DNA from: Bacteroidales bacterium
GTDB lineage: Bacteria > Bacteroidota > Bacteroidia > Bacteroidales > Marinilabiliaceae
Direction of reading: 5' to 3'
Length of the DNA: 64,000 nucleotides
Assembly (NCBI GenBank): GCA_024401335.1
Contig: JAKSLH010000007.1
Location: 44,571-108,570 of the forward strand
In this document: positions 26,189 to 35,369 of the stretch, one piece after another
How the letters are laid out: every line of letters starts with the position of its first letter
Numbering within the stretch: the first letter of the stretch is position 1
Position numbers and translations under genes: made by a program
The notes under the pieces: model-generated
Database searches by the model: none
Seen by the model: the letters and a program-made list of their open reading frames with translations, nothing else
What the model was told of the DNA's origin: nothing

Positions 26189-26296
26189 TTACTTTTTTAC
26201 CTCTTTGTCGTCTTTCCCTTTGAATGGTGCAGTGAACACATTCTTTAGAAGGTCGCAGAAAAATGACTTTATTCCGCTTACTACTTTATTTCCCAT
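26189..26296 (-). CDS. Possible 35-residue basic protein
   Basis: Open frame of 35 codons, MGNKVVSGIKSFFCDLLKNV then FTAPFKGKDDKEVKK. The middle could form an amphipathic helix and the tail is charged. It ends exactly at a strong terminator and lies downstream of the FKBP gene on the same strand. A TACATTTG box on the reverse strand (near 26318-26325) could drive it. No family recognised. Judged from composition and placement only. Confidence 0.4.
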   Translation of the reverse strand: MGNKVVSGIKSFFCDLLKNVFTAPFKGKDDKEVKK

Positions 26297-26339
26297 AGTT
26301 TATTTGTTTTATTGTTTATGCAAATGTACAAAAAGTTTG

Positions 26340-26837
26340 CTAAAGTACCGCTATTAGTTCTACCTCAAATATGAGTGTGGCGTATGGAGGTATTGTTGCG
26401 TAGCCAGATGGACCATATCCGAGGGTATATGGTATGATAAATCGGTACTTGTCTCCCTCTGTCATATACTGCAATCCTTCTGTCCATCCTGCAATGACTC
26501 CGTTAAGTGCAAATTCACTTGGCTCTCCTCGTTTTACAGAACTGTCAAACAGCGTGCCGTCGATGAGCCATCCTTCATAGTGACATCTTACTTTGTCTGT
26601 TGACTTAGGTGATTTGCCCTCGCCTGTTCCCTTGCTGATCACCTCATATATCAATCCTGTTTCGGTCACTGTAACTCCATCTTTCTTGGCATATTCTTGA
26701 AGATAGGCGATGTTGTTATTGAACTGTGTCTCCAGGTATTCCTGATAATCTATGGTGTTGTCTTTCTCTTTCTCGCATGAGCTGAATGATAATATACCGA
26801 CACCGATTATCGCTGCTTTGATGATATGTTTCAACAT
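26340..26837 (-). CDS. FKBP-type peptidyl-prolyl isomerase lipoprotein
   Basis: 165 residues from the ATG at 26837. The signal sequence (MLKHIIKAAIIGVGILSFSSC) ends in a lipobox cysteine. The C-terminal FKBP domain has DKVRCHYEGWLIDGTLFDSS, GVIAGWTEGLQYM and GYGPSGYATIPPYATLIFEV, including the usual active-site aromatics. An upstream in-frame ATG (26882) would put 15 polar residues before the signal, and the -7 box TATCTTTG (26861-26868, reverse strand) lies inside that extension. Likely a periplasmic or outer-membrane folding catalyst. Confidence 0.88.
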   Translation of the reverse strand: MLKHIIKAAIIGVGILSFSSCEKEKDNTIDYQEYLETQFNNNIAYLQEYAKKDGVTVTETGLIYEVISKGTGEGKSPKSTDKVRCHYEGWLIDGTLFDSSVKRGEPSEFALNGVIAGWTEGLQYMTEGDKYRFIIPYTLGYGPSGYATIPPYATLIFEVELIAVL

Positions 26838-26885
26838 GATATAGTGGTTTTGTGTTTGCACAAAGATACTCTTTTTCTGCAATAC

Positions 26886-26923
26886 AAAAAAATTGCGTCA
26901 GGTTACCATCTCGGTCCTGACGC
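26886..26923 (-). terminator. Terminator of the reverse starch arm
   Basis: On the reverse strand, GCGTCAGG / CCTGACGC with a 13-base loop, followed by AA and seven T residues, 56 bases after the stop of the GH13 gene. Confidence 0.85.
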
Positions 26924-26978
26924 TGAAAAGTCAACTGCTTTTTCCCGTAATTTTATGTCGTATAATTTGGGTCTGGTT

Positions 26979-28829
26979 TTATTTCTTTAGTTCTATCACC
27001 ATGGCTGTCTTTCCATCTACACTTATGTTGCTGAGGTCAACATTGCTGCCGCTGATGATGTCTTTGCCTGTCGCATAGTTGGCTAGGCACTCCGCATAAC
27101 GTGCACTGTCAAGTGTCTGCTTGTCGGCGTTGTTGTTGATGACTACCATCACGCAGTCATTCGCTGTTGTGCGGAAATATACATATACCTCGTTCGCTGG
27201 CAAGAAGTGTAGTAGGTCTCCATGTCTGAGTGCATCACTTGTCTTGCGGTAGTTGAAGAGCTTGGCTACATAGTCATACATGTCGGCTTCATTGCCCTTG
27301 CGTGCCTTGAAGTTGTCTTTCGCATCGCCCTTCCATCCGCCGTCGAAGTCACGGCGTATCTCGCAATGACGGGCTCCGTCACCTTCCATGAGCACCTCAG
27401 TGCCTACATACCACTGTGCTATGCCTCTTACTGTCGCCAAGAAGGCGGTTGCCATCTTGAGGCTCTTGATGTTCTTGTTTACACAAGTGAATAGGCGGCC
27501 TGCATCGTGGTTCTCACCCATCACCAAGATATTGTTGGTGTTGGCGTAGAGATAGTCGTTGGCAAGCGAATTGTAGAGTCTTATGATGCCTTCGTCCCAT
27601 CCTGGATTTTCGTTGAACGCTGCATGCAAAGCTGACATCAATGGGAAGTCCATGATGGTTGGTAGCTCTGAGTTGTATCCGTCGCGGTTGTTGGCGTCTT
27701 TCTGCCAGTAGGCTAGCTTCTCCGCCTGACTTATCCATGCCTCACCTACGATGTTGAAGTTCGGATACTCCTCTCGCACGCGGAGGTTCCATTCTCGCAT
27801 GGCTTCCTTGTCGCTATATGGATATGTGTCCTGACGTATGCCGTCGAGACCTACTGTCTCTATCCACCAGATGCTGTTCTGGATGAAGTAGTTCTTTACG
27901 AGTTCGTTGCCAAGGTTCATGTCGGCCATGGTGTGGTCAAACCAGCCTTCTGTTGCTAGCTTGAGGTCGTATTGCGACGCGTGCATGTCTGCTACGGTCG
28001 ACAGACGGTATGATGATCCGTGGTACTGGCCGTCCCACTGGAAGATCCAGTCTTTAGCAGGAAGGTCCTTCATCCACCAGTGGTTGGTGCCGCAGTGGTT
28101 GAACACCATGTCCATGATGACTTTGATGCCTTTTTCATGACACTTGTCGCACATCACTTTGTAGTCTTCCAAAGAGCCGAGTCGCGCATCTACATTGTAG
28201 TAGTCGGTTATTGCATAGCCATGGTACGACGATGCTTCCATGTTGTTCTCCAAGATAGGTGTCATCCACAAGGCTGTCATGCCAAGGTCGGCAATGTAGT
28301 CAAGGTGCTCTGTTACTCCCTTGAGGTCTCCTCCATGACGTCCGTAGTCGGCCTTTCTGTTTGCCTTCTCTACCATGCCTGGCATGTCGTCATTGCTTGG
28401 GTCGCCATTGGCGAAACGGTCTGGCATGAGCAGGTATATGGCATCTTCACTTGTGAAGCTCATTCGGTTGGCTGAGTTGGCTGCTCGTTCCTTGAGCTCA
28501 TATTCGTGTTTTGTTATCTCTCGTCCGTCTTTGAAGAACTTGATGTCAAATTTGCCTGGCTTCACGTCGGCTGCAAGTTCAAGGTTGACGAAGAGGTAAT
28601 TGGCGTTGTCTGTTACGACGGTGCCTGCTACCTTTACTCCCGGATAATCTACCTCAGCTGTCGCGCCACTTATGTTGCGGGCGTTGACAAGGAGCTGTAG
28701 TGAACTGTTGTGCATGCCAGCCCACCAGTTCTGTGGCTCTACACGATTTATAGCTAGCAATGGCTTCTTATGAGCCATAGCTGGTATGGCTGTTGCCAGT
28801 GCGATGAGTGCTAATGCTATCTTTTTCAT
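26979..28829 (-). CDS. Periplasmic GH13 enzyme (SusA-like neopullulanase/cyclomaltodextrinase)
   Basis: 616 residues with a signal peptide (cleavage after PAMA near residue 18), an N-terminal beta domain of about 110 residues (INRVEPQNWWAGMHNSSLQL, typical of the neopullulanase/cyclomaltodextrinase N-terminus), then the GH13 barrel: YLLMPDRFANGDPSND, KVIMDMVFNHCG, LDGIRQDTYPY with the nucleophile Asp, FNIVGEAWI with the acid Glu, and VMGENHDAGR with the third carboxylate. No lipobox, so probably soluble in the periplasm, where it would cut imported malto-oligosaccharides to maltose. Last gene of the reverse arm; 27 bases after the phosphorylase gene. Confidence 0.9.
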   Translation of the reverse strand: MKKIALALIALATAIPAMAHKKPLLAINRVEPQNWWAGMHNSSLQLLVNARNISGATAEVDYPGVKVAGTVVTDNANYLFVNLELAADVKPGKFDIKFFKDGREITKHEYELKERAANSANRMSFTSEDAIYLLMPDRFANGDPSNDDMPGMVEKANRKADYGRHGGDLKGVTEHLDYIADLGMTALWMTPILENNMEASSYHGYAITDYYNVDARLGSLEDYKVMCDKCHEKGIKVIMDMVFNHCGTNHWWMKDLPAKDWIFQWDGQYHGSSYRLSTVADMHASQYDLKLATEGWFDHTMADMNLGNELVKNYFIQNSIWWIETVGLDGIRQDTYPYSDKEAMREWNLRVREEYPNFNIVGEAWISQAEKLAYWQKDANNRDGYNSELPTIMDFPLMSALHAAFNENPGWDEGIIRLYNSLANDYLYANTNNILVMGENHDAGRLFTCVNKNIKSLKMATAFLATVRGIAQWYVGTEVLMEGDGARHCEIRRDFDGGWKGDAKDNFKARKGNEADMYDYVAKLFNYRKTSDALRHGDLLHFLPANEVYVYFRTTANDCVMVVINNNADKQTLDSARYAECLANYATGKDIISGSNVDLSNISVDGKTAMVIELKK

Positions 28830-28856
28830 AGGCCTTTATATTTTCTGATAGAGTGA

Positions 28857-31166
28857 TCAATTGCGGTTGAACTGACGTACCTCACCATCGTTTATCGAGC
28901 AGTCGTTGCCATACACGTTGATGTCGAGCTGGCCGTTGCCGTGCTGCTTGATTGTTGTGCCCTGCGCATCGACTGTCACCTCTATGTCGTGGCCACGGAA
29001 GGTGAGGAAGAAGGTATAGCTCTTCCACTGGTCTGGTATAGATGGCTTGAGGTAGAGCTTGCCGTTGTATGCTCGCTTGCCGCCAAAGCCTTCTACTATC
29101 GACATCCATGTGCCTGCCATCGATGTGATATGGAGTCCTTCATGGGCCTCGCTGTTGTAGTCGTCAAGGTCAAGGCGCGATGTGCGTAGATACATCTCGT
29201 ATGCCTTCTCTTTGCGACCGATACGTGAAGCGAGTATCGAGTGTACGCATGGTGATAGCGAACTCTCATGTACGGTGCGTGGCTCATAGAAGTCGAAGTG
29301 ACGTGCTATGGTGTCTGTGTCAAATTCGTCTTCAAAGAGATATATGCCCTGCAATGTGTCTGCCTGCTTGATAAAGCATGAACGGAGTATGCGGTCCCAT
29401 GACCAGTGCTGGTTGATAGGGCGCTCCGAAGCTGGCAACTGCGATGTGAGTATCTGCTCTTTGTCCATGTAGCCATCCTGCTGCATGAAGATGTTGAGCT
29501 TCTCGTTGAATGCATAGTGCATGTTGTTGTTGATGTCATGCCAACGCTCTGTCTCTTTCTCGTCGAAGTTGAGCTTCTTGCTGATGCGCATCCATGCCTG
29601 CTCATTGCTGCGTTTCACATATTCAATGCACTCTGCGGCATATTTCATACACCAGTTAGCAAGGCGGCTTGTGTACCAGTTGTTGTTTACGTTGTTCTCA
29701 TATTCATTAGGTCCTGTAACGCCGAGCATTACATATTTGCCTCTCTCTTCTGAGAATGTGATGCGCTGGCTCCAGAATCGTGCAATGCCTATGAGCACCT
29801 CAAGACCATACTCCTCGAGATATTTGTAGTCAAGGGTGTGACGGATATAGTTGTGTATAGCAAATGCTATGGCTCCGTTACGGTGTATCTCCTCAAAGGT
29901 GATCTCCCACTCGTTGTGACACTCCTCGCCGTTGATGGTTACCATAGGGTAGAGCGCTGCACCATTGTTGAAGCCGAGCTTCTGCGCGTTTTCTATCGCT
30001 CTCTCAAGATGCTTGTAGCGATATACAAGCAACTGACGTGTTACCTTAGGATCGGCTGTCGAGATGAAGAATGGTATGCAGTATGCCTCTGTATCCCAAT
30101 ATGTTGTTCCGCCGTATTTCTCTCCGGTGAAGCCCTTAGGACCTACATTCAGACGGTCGTCTTCACCTGTATATGTCTGGTTGAGCTGGAAGATGTTGAA
30201 GCGAATGGCTTGCTGTGCCTCGATGTCTCCCTCTATCTTGATGTCTGAGTGCTTCCACTTGTTTGCCCACATGGCAATGTGCTCCTGCATCATTCGGTCA
30301 TATCCCTTGTTCATGGCTTTCTGCGACTGTGTCTCAGCTGCTACCATGATGGTCTCTGGACTGTAGTTGAGCGTAGATGTGACACCGATATACTTCTCAA
30401 TGGTGATGGTGCTGCCCTGTGTGCCGTTGATGATCACACGGTTGCCTATCCACGCCTCTTTCTTGATGAGTTCTGGCTTTACATTGAGCTCGTTGCTGTT
30501 CTCGTATATCTTGTAGCGCATTGAGAAGGCTACACGGAAGTCAAGTTTCTTTGTCTGTCCTACGAGTGTCGCCTGGCCGCCTTTGACGTCCATCTCTAGT
30601 ATGTTCCAGAAGGCTTCGTCGTAGTTCGAGTCGGTATTGACAACTCCTCCGTCGATATATGGCACAAAGCCTATCTTGCCTGAGAAGTTGAGTGGCTTGA
30701 CACTGTAGCGTATTGCTGCTGTCTCGGTGTCGGCCATGCTGAGGAATCGCTTGGTGCTTACCTCTATCTGCTTGCCGTCACTCATCTCTGCCTTGAATGT
30801 GCGCTCCAATGTGCCCTCTTTCATGTTGAGCACACGGCGGAAGTCGCTTACCTTGCAGATGAAGAGGTTGAGCATCTCGCCATCGATGGTTACGTCAATG
30901 CCGATGTAGTTAGGTGAGTTGAGCACCTTGGCAAAGTATTCTGGATAGCCGTTCTTCCACCAGCCTACACGTGTCTTGTCTGGATAGTAGATGCCTGCTA
31001 TATAGCTGCCTTGGAGGGTAGGACCGGAATACTTCTCCTCGAAGTTGGCTCTCTGGCCCATCTTGCCGTTGCCAAGGCTGAATATGCTTTCTGATGAACG
31101 GTGGTTGTCAGGATTGAATCCATCTTCTATGATGCACCACTCGTCCGCAGTGAGATATTTCTTCAT
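28857..31166 (-). CDS. GH65 glycoside phosphorylase, probably maltose phosphorylase
   Basis: 769 residues, normal for family GH65, without a signal peptide. Features include the N-terminal super-sandwich region (SIFSLGNGKMGQRANFEEKY), the catalytic barrel with the acid Glu in CHNEWEITFEEIHRNGAIAF near residue 415, and GVTGPNEYENNVNNNWYTSR. Phosphate splits maltose into beta-glucose 1-phosphate and glucose. GH65 also includes kojibiose and trehalose phosphorylases, but the neighbours (beta-phosphoglucomutase, sugar transporter, amylases) point to maltose. Confidence 0.9.
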   Translation of the reverse strand: MKKYLTADEWCIIEDGFNPDNHRSSESIFSLGNGKMGQRANFEEKYSGPTLQGSYIAGIYYPDKTRVGWWKNGYPEYFAKVLNSPNYIGIDVTIDGEMLNLFICKVSDFRRVLNMKEGTLERTFKAEMSDGKQIEVSTKRFLSMADTETAAIRYSVKPLNFSGKIGFVPYIDGGVVNTDSNYDEAFWNILEMDVKGGQATLVGQTKKLDFRVAFSMRYKIYENSNELNVKPELIKKEAWIGNRVIINGTQGSTITIEKYIGVTSTLNYSPETIMVAAETQSQKAMNKGYDRMMQEHIAMWANKWKHSDIKIEGDIEAQQAIRFNIFQLNQTYTGEDDRLNVGPKGFTGEKYGGTTYWDTEAYCIPFFISTADPKVTRQLLVYRYKHLERAIENAQKLGFNNGAALYPMVTINGEECHNEWEITFEEIHRNGAIAFAIHNYIRHTLDYKYLEEYGLEVLIGIARFWSQRITFSEERGKYVMLGVTGPNEYENNVNNNWYTSRLANWCMKYAAECIEYVKRSNEQAWMRISKKLNFDEKETERWHDINNNMHYAFNEKLNIFMQQDGYMDKEQILTSQLPASERPINQHWSWDRILRSCFIKQADTLQGIYLFEDEFDTDTIARHFDFYEPRTVHESSLSPCVHSILASRIGRKEKAYEMYLRTSRLDLDDYNSEAHEGLHITSMAGTWMSIVEGFGGKRAYNGKLYLKPSIPDQWKSYTFFLTFRGHDIEVTVDAQGTTIKQHGNGQLDINVYGNDCSINDGEVRQFNRN

Positions 31167-31184
31167 GATTTTTCAGTTGTCGTT

Positions 31185-31838
31185 TTATTTGATAGTATTT
31201 AGTTTCTCTACGTTCATCTCGTGAAGGCCGTTGACTACCATGTTGGCTCTGTGAAGAACATCTGGCGAACCGATGCCTACACATCGCATTCCTCCGTTGA
31301 TGGCGGCCTCGAGTCCGGCTGCTGCGTCCTCAAACACCACACACTCCTCTGGCTTGAGTCCCAAGGCTTCTGCTCCTTTGAGGAACACCTCTGGGTCTGG
31401 CTTTGCCTTGCTTACCTTTGTGCCGTCGATGATGGCGTCAAAGAGCTCTACTAGGCCAAGGCGTGTCAATATCGTCATGGCGTTCTTGCTGGCCGATCCG
31501 AGTGATATCTTGATGCCGTTCTTACGTAGCTCCTTCAAGAAGTCTGTCGCTCCTGGCAACACCTCTTCTGGCGTCATCTTGCTGATGAGGTCTACATAGT
31601 TGGCGTTCTTCTCTGCTGCCATTGCCTGCTTCTCTTCCTCGCTCTTGCCTTTGATGCCTCCTACTTCGAGTAGTATCTCGAGCGATGCCATGCGGCTTAC
31701 GCCCTTCAGACGTTCGTTGTCTTTCTCTGTGAAGTCAAAACCTAGCTTCTGCGCTAGCTGACGCCATGCTATATAATGGTATTTTGCTGTATCTACTATT
31801 ACACCATCAAGGTCGAATAAACATCCTTTGATTTCCAT
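31185..31838 (-). CDS. pgmB: Beta-phosphoglucomutase
   Basis: 217-residue HAD-superfamily enzyme. The nucleophile and acid aspartates are in LFDLDGVIVDTA, the cap residues in YHYIAWRQLAQ, then GVSRMASLEILLEVGG, SLGSASKNA and VVFEDAAAGLEAAINGGM. It converts beta-glucose 1-phosphate, the product of the adjacent GH65 phosphorylase, to glucose 6-phosphate. It lies 18 bases upstream of the phosphorylase gene in the reading direction. Confidence 0.93.
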   Translation of the reverse strand: MEIKGCLFDLDGVIVDTAKYHYIAWRQLAQKLGFDFTEKDNERLKGVSRMASLEILLEVGGIKGKSEEEKQAMAAEKNANYVDLISKMTPEEVLPGATDFLKELRKNGIKISLGSASKNAMTILTRLGLVELFDAIIDGTKVSKAKPDPEVFLKGAEALGLKPEECVVFEDAAAGLEAAINGGMRCVGIGSPDVLHRANMVVNGLHEMNVEKLNTIK

Positions 31839-31885
31839 TGTGTTTTTATGTTGTTGTAATTATTGTGTCCGTTTTATTGCCTACG

Positions 31886-33205
31886 CTATTTCTTCTTGCG
31901 TATGATACTTACCGCCGACGCTCCGCAGATGAGTAGAACTCCGGCTACCGCGAGCATCGCTGGCTGTGAACCTACCACACTGAGGATGGCTCCACCACAC
32001 AGCGCCGCAACAATCTGTGGCATGCAGATGGCGCAGTTGAACAATCCCAGATATGCTCCCATGCTGTCCGATCCTTCAAGCGCATTGGTGAGCAGTGTGA
32101 ATGGTAGGGCGAGCATCGCTGCCCATGCGAAACCTATTAATATGAGTGGAACGAACATCAGATACTGGTCGTGTACGAACATCGTGCCTATGAAGCCGAG
32201 GCCGCCGAGTACAAGGCTCACTACGTATGCCATCTTGAGCGACTTGAAACGTGGTATGGCCATCGCCCACACTACCGAACCGATCGCCTGCACCGCATAG
32301 AGTATGCCTACCCAGTTGCCTGCCTCCTGATATGCCTCTGATGTCACGTCGGTTGTGTTCCATACGTTGTCGGCTACCGCTCCTGGCATATATGTCCACA
32401 TATATAGGAAGGCTGCCCAGCAGAAGAACTGCACGAGACTGACGGTCCAGAACTCACTTGGTGCCTCTTTCAGCAATGTGAGTATGCCGCGGCTCTCTTT
32501 CTTCTCCTCTTTCTTCGCAAGGTCTATGCCGTGGAATTCAGCATATTCCTGTGGCGGCATCTCTTTTACTCTTATTGTGGTGTAGATGACACACAAGATG
32601 AGGATGGCTGCTCCTACATAGAACGAATAGATCACGGTGTCTGGTATGACGCCTTCTGGAGCTACATTGCTTATGCCTATCCATGCAAAAAGGAATGGGA
32701 AGACGAAGCCGACTAGCGAACCTGCGTTGCAGAGGAAGCTCTGGATAGAGTAGGCAAGGCCCTTCTGCTTCTCGTTCACCATGTCGCCTACGAGCATCTT
32801 GAATGGCTGCATGGCCATGTTGATGCTTGTGTCTAGAAACATGAGTGCTACAAGACCAAAGGCCATGGCCGCTGCTACCGAGAGGTTGAATCCGCCTGCG
32901 TTTGGCAACAGGCACATGACGATGACTGCCACTGCCGAACCGATAAACAAATAAGGAATGCGTCGTCCGAAACGTGTCCATGTGCGGTCGGATAACGTAC
33001 CAATTATTGGCTGTACTATCATTCCCATGAGGGGTGGTAGAACCCAGAAGAAGCTCAGATCATGTGGGTCTGCGCCAAGGGTTGCGAAGATTCGGCTTAT
33101 GTTTGCGCTCTGTAGTGCATAGGCTATCTGAACTCCGAAAAATCCGAAGCTGATGTCTGTCAGTGCGCGAAACGACAAGTCGCGTTGTGCGTTGATGTTA
33201 CTCAT
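31886..33205 (-). CDS. MFS (GPH/SLC45-like) sugar transporter, probably for maltose
   Basis: 439 residues with 12 probable membrane helices. FGFFGVQIAYALQSANISRI near residue 20 and PIIGTLSDRTWTRFGRRIPY near 66 are typical of sugar:cation symporters related to SLC45 sucrose/maltose carriers. First gene of the transporter, pgmB, maltose phosphorylase, amylase operon. It would bring maltose or short malto-oligosaccharides across the inner membrane. A Bacteroidota promoter and two LacI-type operators lie upstream. Confidence 0.88.
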   Translation of the reverse strand: MSNINAQRDLSFRALTDISFGFFGVQIAYALQSANISRIFATLGADPHDLSFFWVLPPLMGMIVQPIIGTLSDRTWTRFGRRIPYLFIGSAVAVIVMCLLPNAGGFNLSVAAAMAFGLVALMFLDTSINMAMQPFKMLVGDMVNEKQKGLAYSIQSFLCNAGSLVGFVFPFLFAWIGISNVAPEGVIPDTVIYSFYVGAAILILCVIYTTIRVKEMPPQEYAEFHGIDLAKKEEKKESRGILTLLKEAPSEFWTVSLVQFFCWAAFLYMWTYMPGAVADNVWNTTDVTSEAYQEAGNWVGILYAVQAIGSVVWAMAIPRFKSLKMAYVVSLVLGGLGFIGTMFVHDQYLMFVPLILIGFAWAAMLALPFTLLTNALEGSDSMGAYLGLFNCAICMPQIVAALCGGAILSVVGSQPAMLAVAGVLLICGASAVSIIRKKK

Positions 33206-33305
33206 ATTAGTGTTTTTCTCTAGTTATCTATGGTCTCCGAGAGAAAGAATGCAACTGTCGCAGCTGCCTACACTAATGAAAATGTCTTGATATAAAGTCC
33301 GATTG

Positions 33306-33336
33306 CAAAGTTAGCTGTTTTTTGTTTCTTGCAAAA
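33306..33336 (-). promoter_or_regulatory. Promoter of the maltose operon
   Basis: On the reverse strand, TTTTG (33332-33336) and TAACTTTG (33306-33313) with an 18-base spacer, about 100 bases before the transporter start. Good fit to the -33/-7 pattern. Confidence 0.7.
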
Positions 33337-33394
33337 CCTGACCGACTATGCAACATGTGATGTTTCACGCTGTTAGATGCTCTCATCCCTTATT

Positions 33395-33406
33395 TCAAAC
33401 GTTTGC
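33395..33406. promoter_or_regulatory. LacI-family operator, site 1
   Basis: TCAAACGTTTGC, 11 of 12 matches to GCAAACGTTTGC. It lies 59 bases upstream of the -33 element of the maltose operon promoter. Confidence 0.65.
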
Positions 33407-33461
33407 GAAACACCTTGCGGATTATGTCATTTTTCTTGAAATTTTTTTTAGTGCGCAAATT

Positions 33462-33473
33462 GCAAACGTTTGC
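33462..33473. promoter_or_regulatory. LacI-family operator, site 2 (perfect palindrome)
   Basis: GCAAACGTTTGC, extended to a 16-bp palindrome TTGCAAACGTTTGCAA (33460-33475), the classic shape of a LacI/CcpA-type operator. It lies between the lacI stop and the maltose promoter. Confidence 0.75.
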
Positions 33474-33498
33474 AAAAGACCGCCTTTGCCTGCTTTAG

Positions 33499-34518
33499 CT
33501 ATCTCCTTGTCGATTCTCTCGGACGTAATGTAGGCGTGAAGACGCGTGTCTCATAGTCCAGTGGCATGGTGCCGCTCTCTATCATCTTTGTCAGCATCCT
33601 CATCGCCTCTGCTCCCATCTCATAGCCTTTCTGCTCTACCGTCGAGAGGGTAGGCGATACAATGTCCGACATCGGCCCGTCGCCAAACCCTATGACCGCT
33701 ATGTCTCGTGGTACGTTGTATCCGTTCTTCTGCAATAGCTGTATCGCGGCTATCGCTGTCGTGTCGTTTATGGCAAATATGCCGTCTATCTCTGGCGCTA
33801 TGGTTATGAGCTTGTCGCTGTTGGCGTTCAATGACTCGCGCGAATCGGCCTCTATTATCAATTCCGACTCTACTGCTATGCCATTCTCCCTGAGCGCAGT
33901 CATGTAACCGTCTTTCCTCTGTCTGCTTATCACGAGCGACTCGGCTCCTGTCAGATGTGCTATGTGTCGGCAGCCTACATCTATAAGGTGTCTCGTAGCT
34001 ATCCTGGCTCCCTCAAAGTCGTCGGTGATGACTCTGTGCGATGGTATGTCCTCGCATACTCGGTCAAAGAACACCATCGGTATGCCGTCGTCCTGCAGCC
34101 TCTTCAAGTGCTCGTAGTTATGCGTGTTCTTGCTTATCGATATAAGGAATCCGTCAATGCGCGAATCGAGCATTGCCTGTATGTTTATCTTTTCTCTCTC
34201 CTCACTCTCGTTGGTTTGGCATATCATGGTGTTATATCCCGTAGAATATGCTATGTCATCTATTCCGCTGATGATCGATGAGAAGAAATGATGTACTATC
34301 TCTGGAATTACTAGTCCTATCGTGTTTGTCTTGCTCTTTCTCAAGCCTAAAGCTAAGGCGTTGGGGCGGTAGTTCACCGACGATGCAAGTTGCTGCACCT
34401 GTCTCTTCGTCTCCGCACTGATGTCTGGGTGATCCTTTAACGCTCTCGATACTGTCGAGGCTGATATTCCAAGCGTTCTCGCAATATCTTTAATAGTTAT
34501 CTGATGCGATTTTATCAT
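33499..34518 (-). CDS. LacI-family transcription regulator of the starch/maltose locus
   Basis: 339 residues. The N-terminal helix-turn-helix with hinge helix reads ITIKDIARTLGISASTVSRA, followed by the periplasmic-binding-protein-like sensor domain (TIGLVIPEIVHHFFSSIISG, DGFLISISKNTHNY, VVFFDRV-type strand, AVIGFGDGPMSDIVSPTLST). The ATG at 34518 (MIKSHQ) gives the normal distance to the helix-turn-helix. A longer reading from 34578 would run through the promoter. Operators near its own promoter, the transporter operon and susC suggest it governs all three. Ligand probably a malto-oligosaccharide or a sugar phosphate (inference). Confidence 0.92.
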   Translation of the reverse strand: MIKSHQITIKDIARTLGISASTVSRALKDHPDISAETKRQVQQLASSVNYRPNALALGLRKSKTNTIGLVIPEIVHHFFSSIISGIDDIAYSTGYNTMICQTNESEEREKINIQAMLDSRIDGFLISISKNTHNYEHLKRLQDDGIPMVFFDRVCEDIPSHRVITDDFEGARIATRHLIDVGCRHIAHLTGAESLVISRQRKDGYMTALRENGIAVESELIIEADSRESLNANSDKLITIAPEIDGIFAINDTTAIAAIQLLQKNGYNVPRDIAVIGFGDGPMSDIVSPTLSTVEQKGYEMGAEAMRMLTKMIESGTMPLDYETRVFTPTLRPRESTRR

Positions 34519-34551
34519 AGTTGTTAGCGTGTTCGTTTGTTTGGTTATGCA

Positions 34552-34584
34552 CAAAGATAGACTTTTTTCGTTAATCATCGCAAA
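34552..34584 (-). promoter_or_regulatory. lacI promoter overlapped by an operator
   Basis: On the reverse strand TTTG (34581-34584) and TATCTTTG (34552-34559), spacer 21 bases, 33 bases before the start codon. The -33 element lies inside the operator-like GCAAACGTTACC (34580-34591), so binding there would block the promoter. This suggests self-repression. Confidence 0.65.
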
Positions 34585-34591
34585 CGTTACC
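34580..34591. promoter_or_regulatory. LacI-family operator, site 3 (imperfect)
   Basis: GCAAACGTTACC, 10 of 12 matches to GCAAACGTTTGC, on top of the -33 element of the lacI promoter. Confidence 0.5.
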
Positions 34592-34646
34592 GCAAATTTT
34601 GCTCTTTACGCACCGCAACCGATTTGTCACGCCTATCTTCTCTTCT

Positions 34647-35162
34647 CTATGTCTGCCTTCCTGCCTTCTCTCTATTCCGTTTCTTGCCTCTGCTCACTGC
34701 CATCCATCGCTTGCCTATACTTATAATATATACTTTGCTGTCATCCCTGTCTTTCTTGGTCTCTCTCTTCTGTGTGGTGTCATCTTCTCCCTCTCTCGTT
34801 ATGATCTTTGTTGCTCTCTCTTCTCCCTCTCGTTTCCGACCTGGCTCCTTGCCTCTCATCTCTGCCATATACCATGCTCTCGCACATCCCATTGCTGTCT
34901 TATAACCCATCTCCTCCGCCTTCTTCAGCCAATACTCTCTTCTCCCTTCTAGCGTCATGTCCTCTCGCGCTCTCTCATTCGCTTCCCTCATCGCTTCTCT
35001 ACACTCTAGCTGCAACTTCGTGTTGGGTTGCTTGCACTTGAACTTCTTGAATGTGAATAACTTGCCGTTTCTCTTGGTTATCCTAAAAGAACCGCCCCGC
35101 TTGGTCATCATCCGCCTCGCTCCTTTCAACGTTATCCCGTCATTCAATTCTATCCTCGCCAT
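34647..35162 (-). CDS. Small basic hypothetical protein
   Basis: 171 residues, rich in Arg and Lys. No domain recognised with certainty. The middle (RREYWLKKAEEMGYKTAMGC, then ARAWYMAEMRG) resembles short conserved proteins I have seen in Bacteroidales. The N-terminus (MARIELNDGITLKGARRMMT) is strand-like. The last 60 residues are charged and probably disordered. No signal peptide. A -7 box TATATTTG on the reverse strand at 35202-35209, 39 bases before the ATG, supports expression. It stands between lacI and a divergent FKBP gene and has no clear link to starch use. Confidence 0.55.
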   Translation of the reverse strand: MARIELNDGITLKGARRMMTKRGGSFRITKRNGKLFTFKKFKCKQPNTKLQLECREAMREANERAREDMTLEGRREYWLKKAEEMGYKTAMGCARAWYMAEMRGKEPGRKREGEERATKIITREGEDDTTQKRETKKDRDDSKVYIISIGKRWMAVSRGKKRNREKAGRQT

Positions 35163-35201
35163 TTCGTCTTTCTGTTATTTTCCTGCGCAATTATGTACCC
35201 G

Positions 35202-35209
35202 CAAATATA
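35202..35209 (-). promoter_or_regulatory. -7 element (TATATTTG) for the basic hypothetical gene
   Basis: Matches TAnnTTTG on the reverse strand 39 bases upstream of the ATG at 35162. No clear -33 TTTG at the standard distance. Confidence 0.45.
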
Positions 35210-35369
35210 CTGATTATTTTCGAAACACGTACTTTCACTATACAAATATGCCTGCATCGCCTTACTCTCGCTTTACTATTATGCTCCTTATGTCTGCGAT
35301 TTTCGATATATTGTCTCTTTATTCAATTATTTGTTGTAATTTCGCGCGGAAATTAATTAATCACATTAT

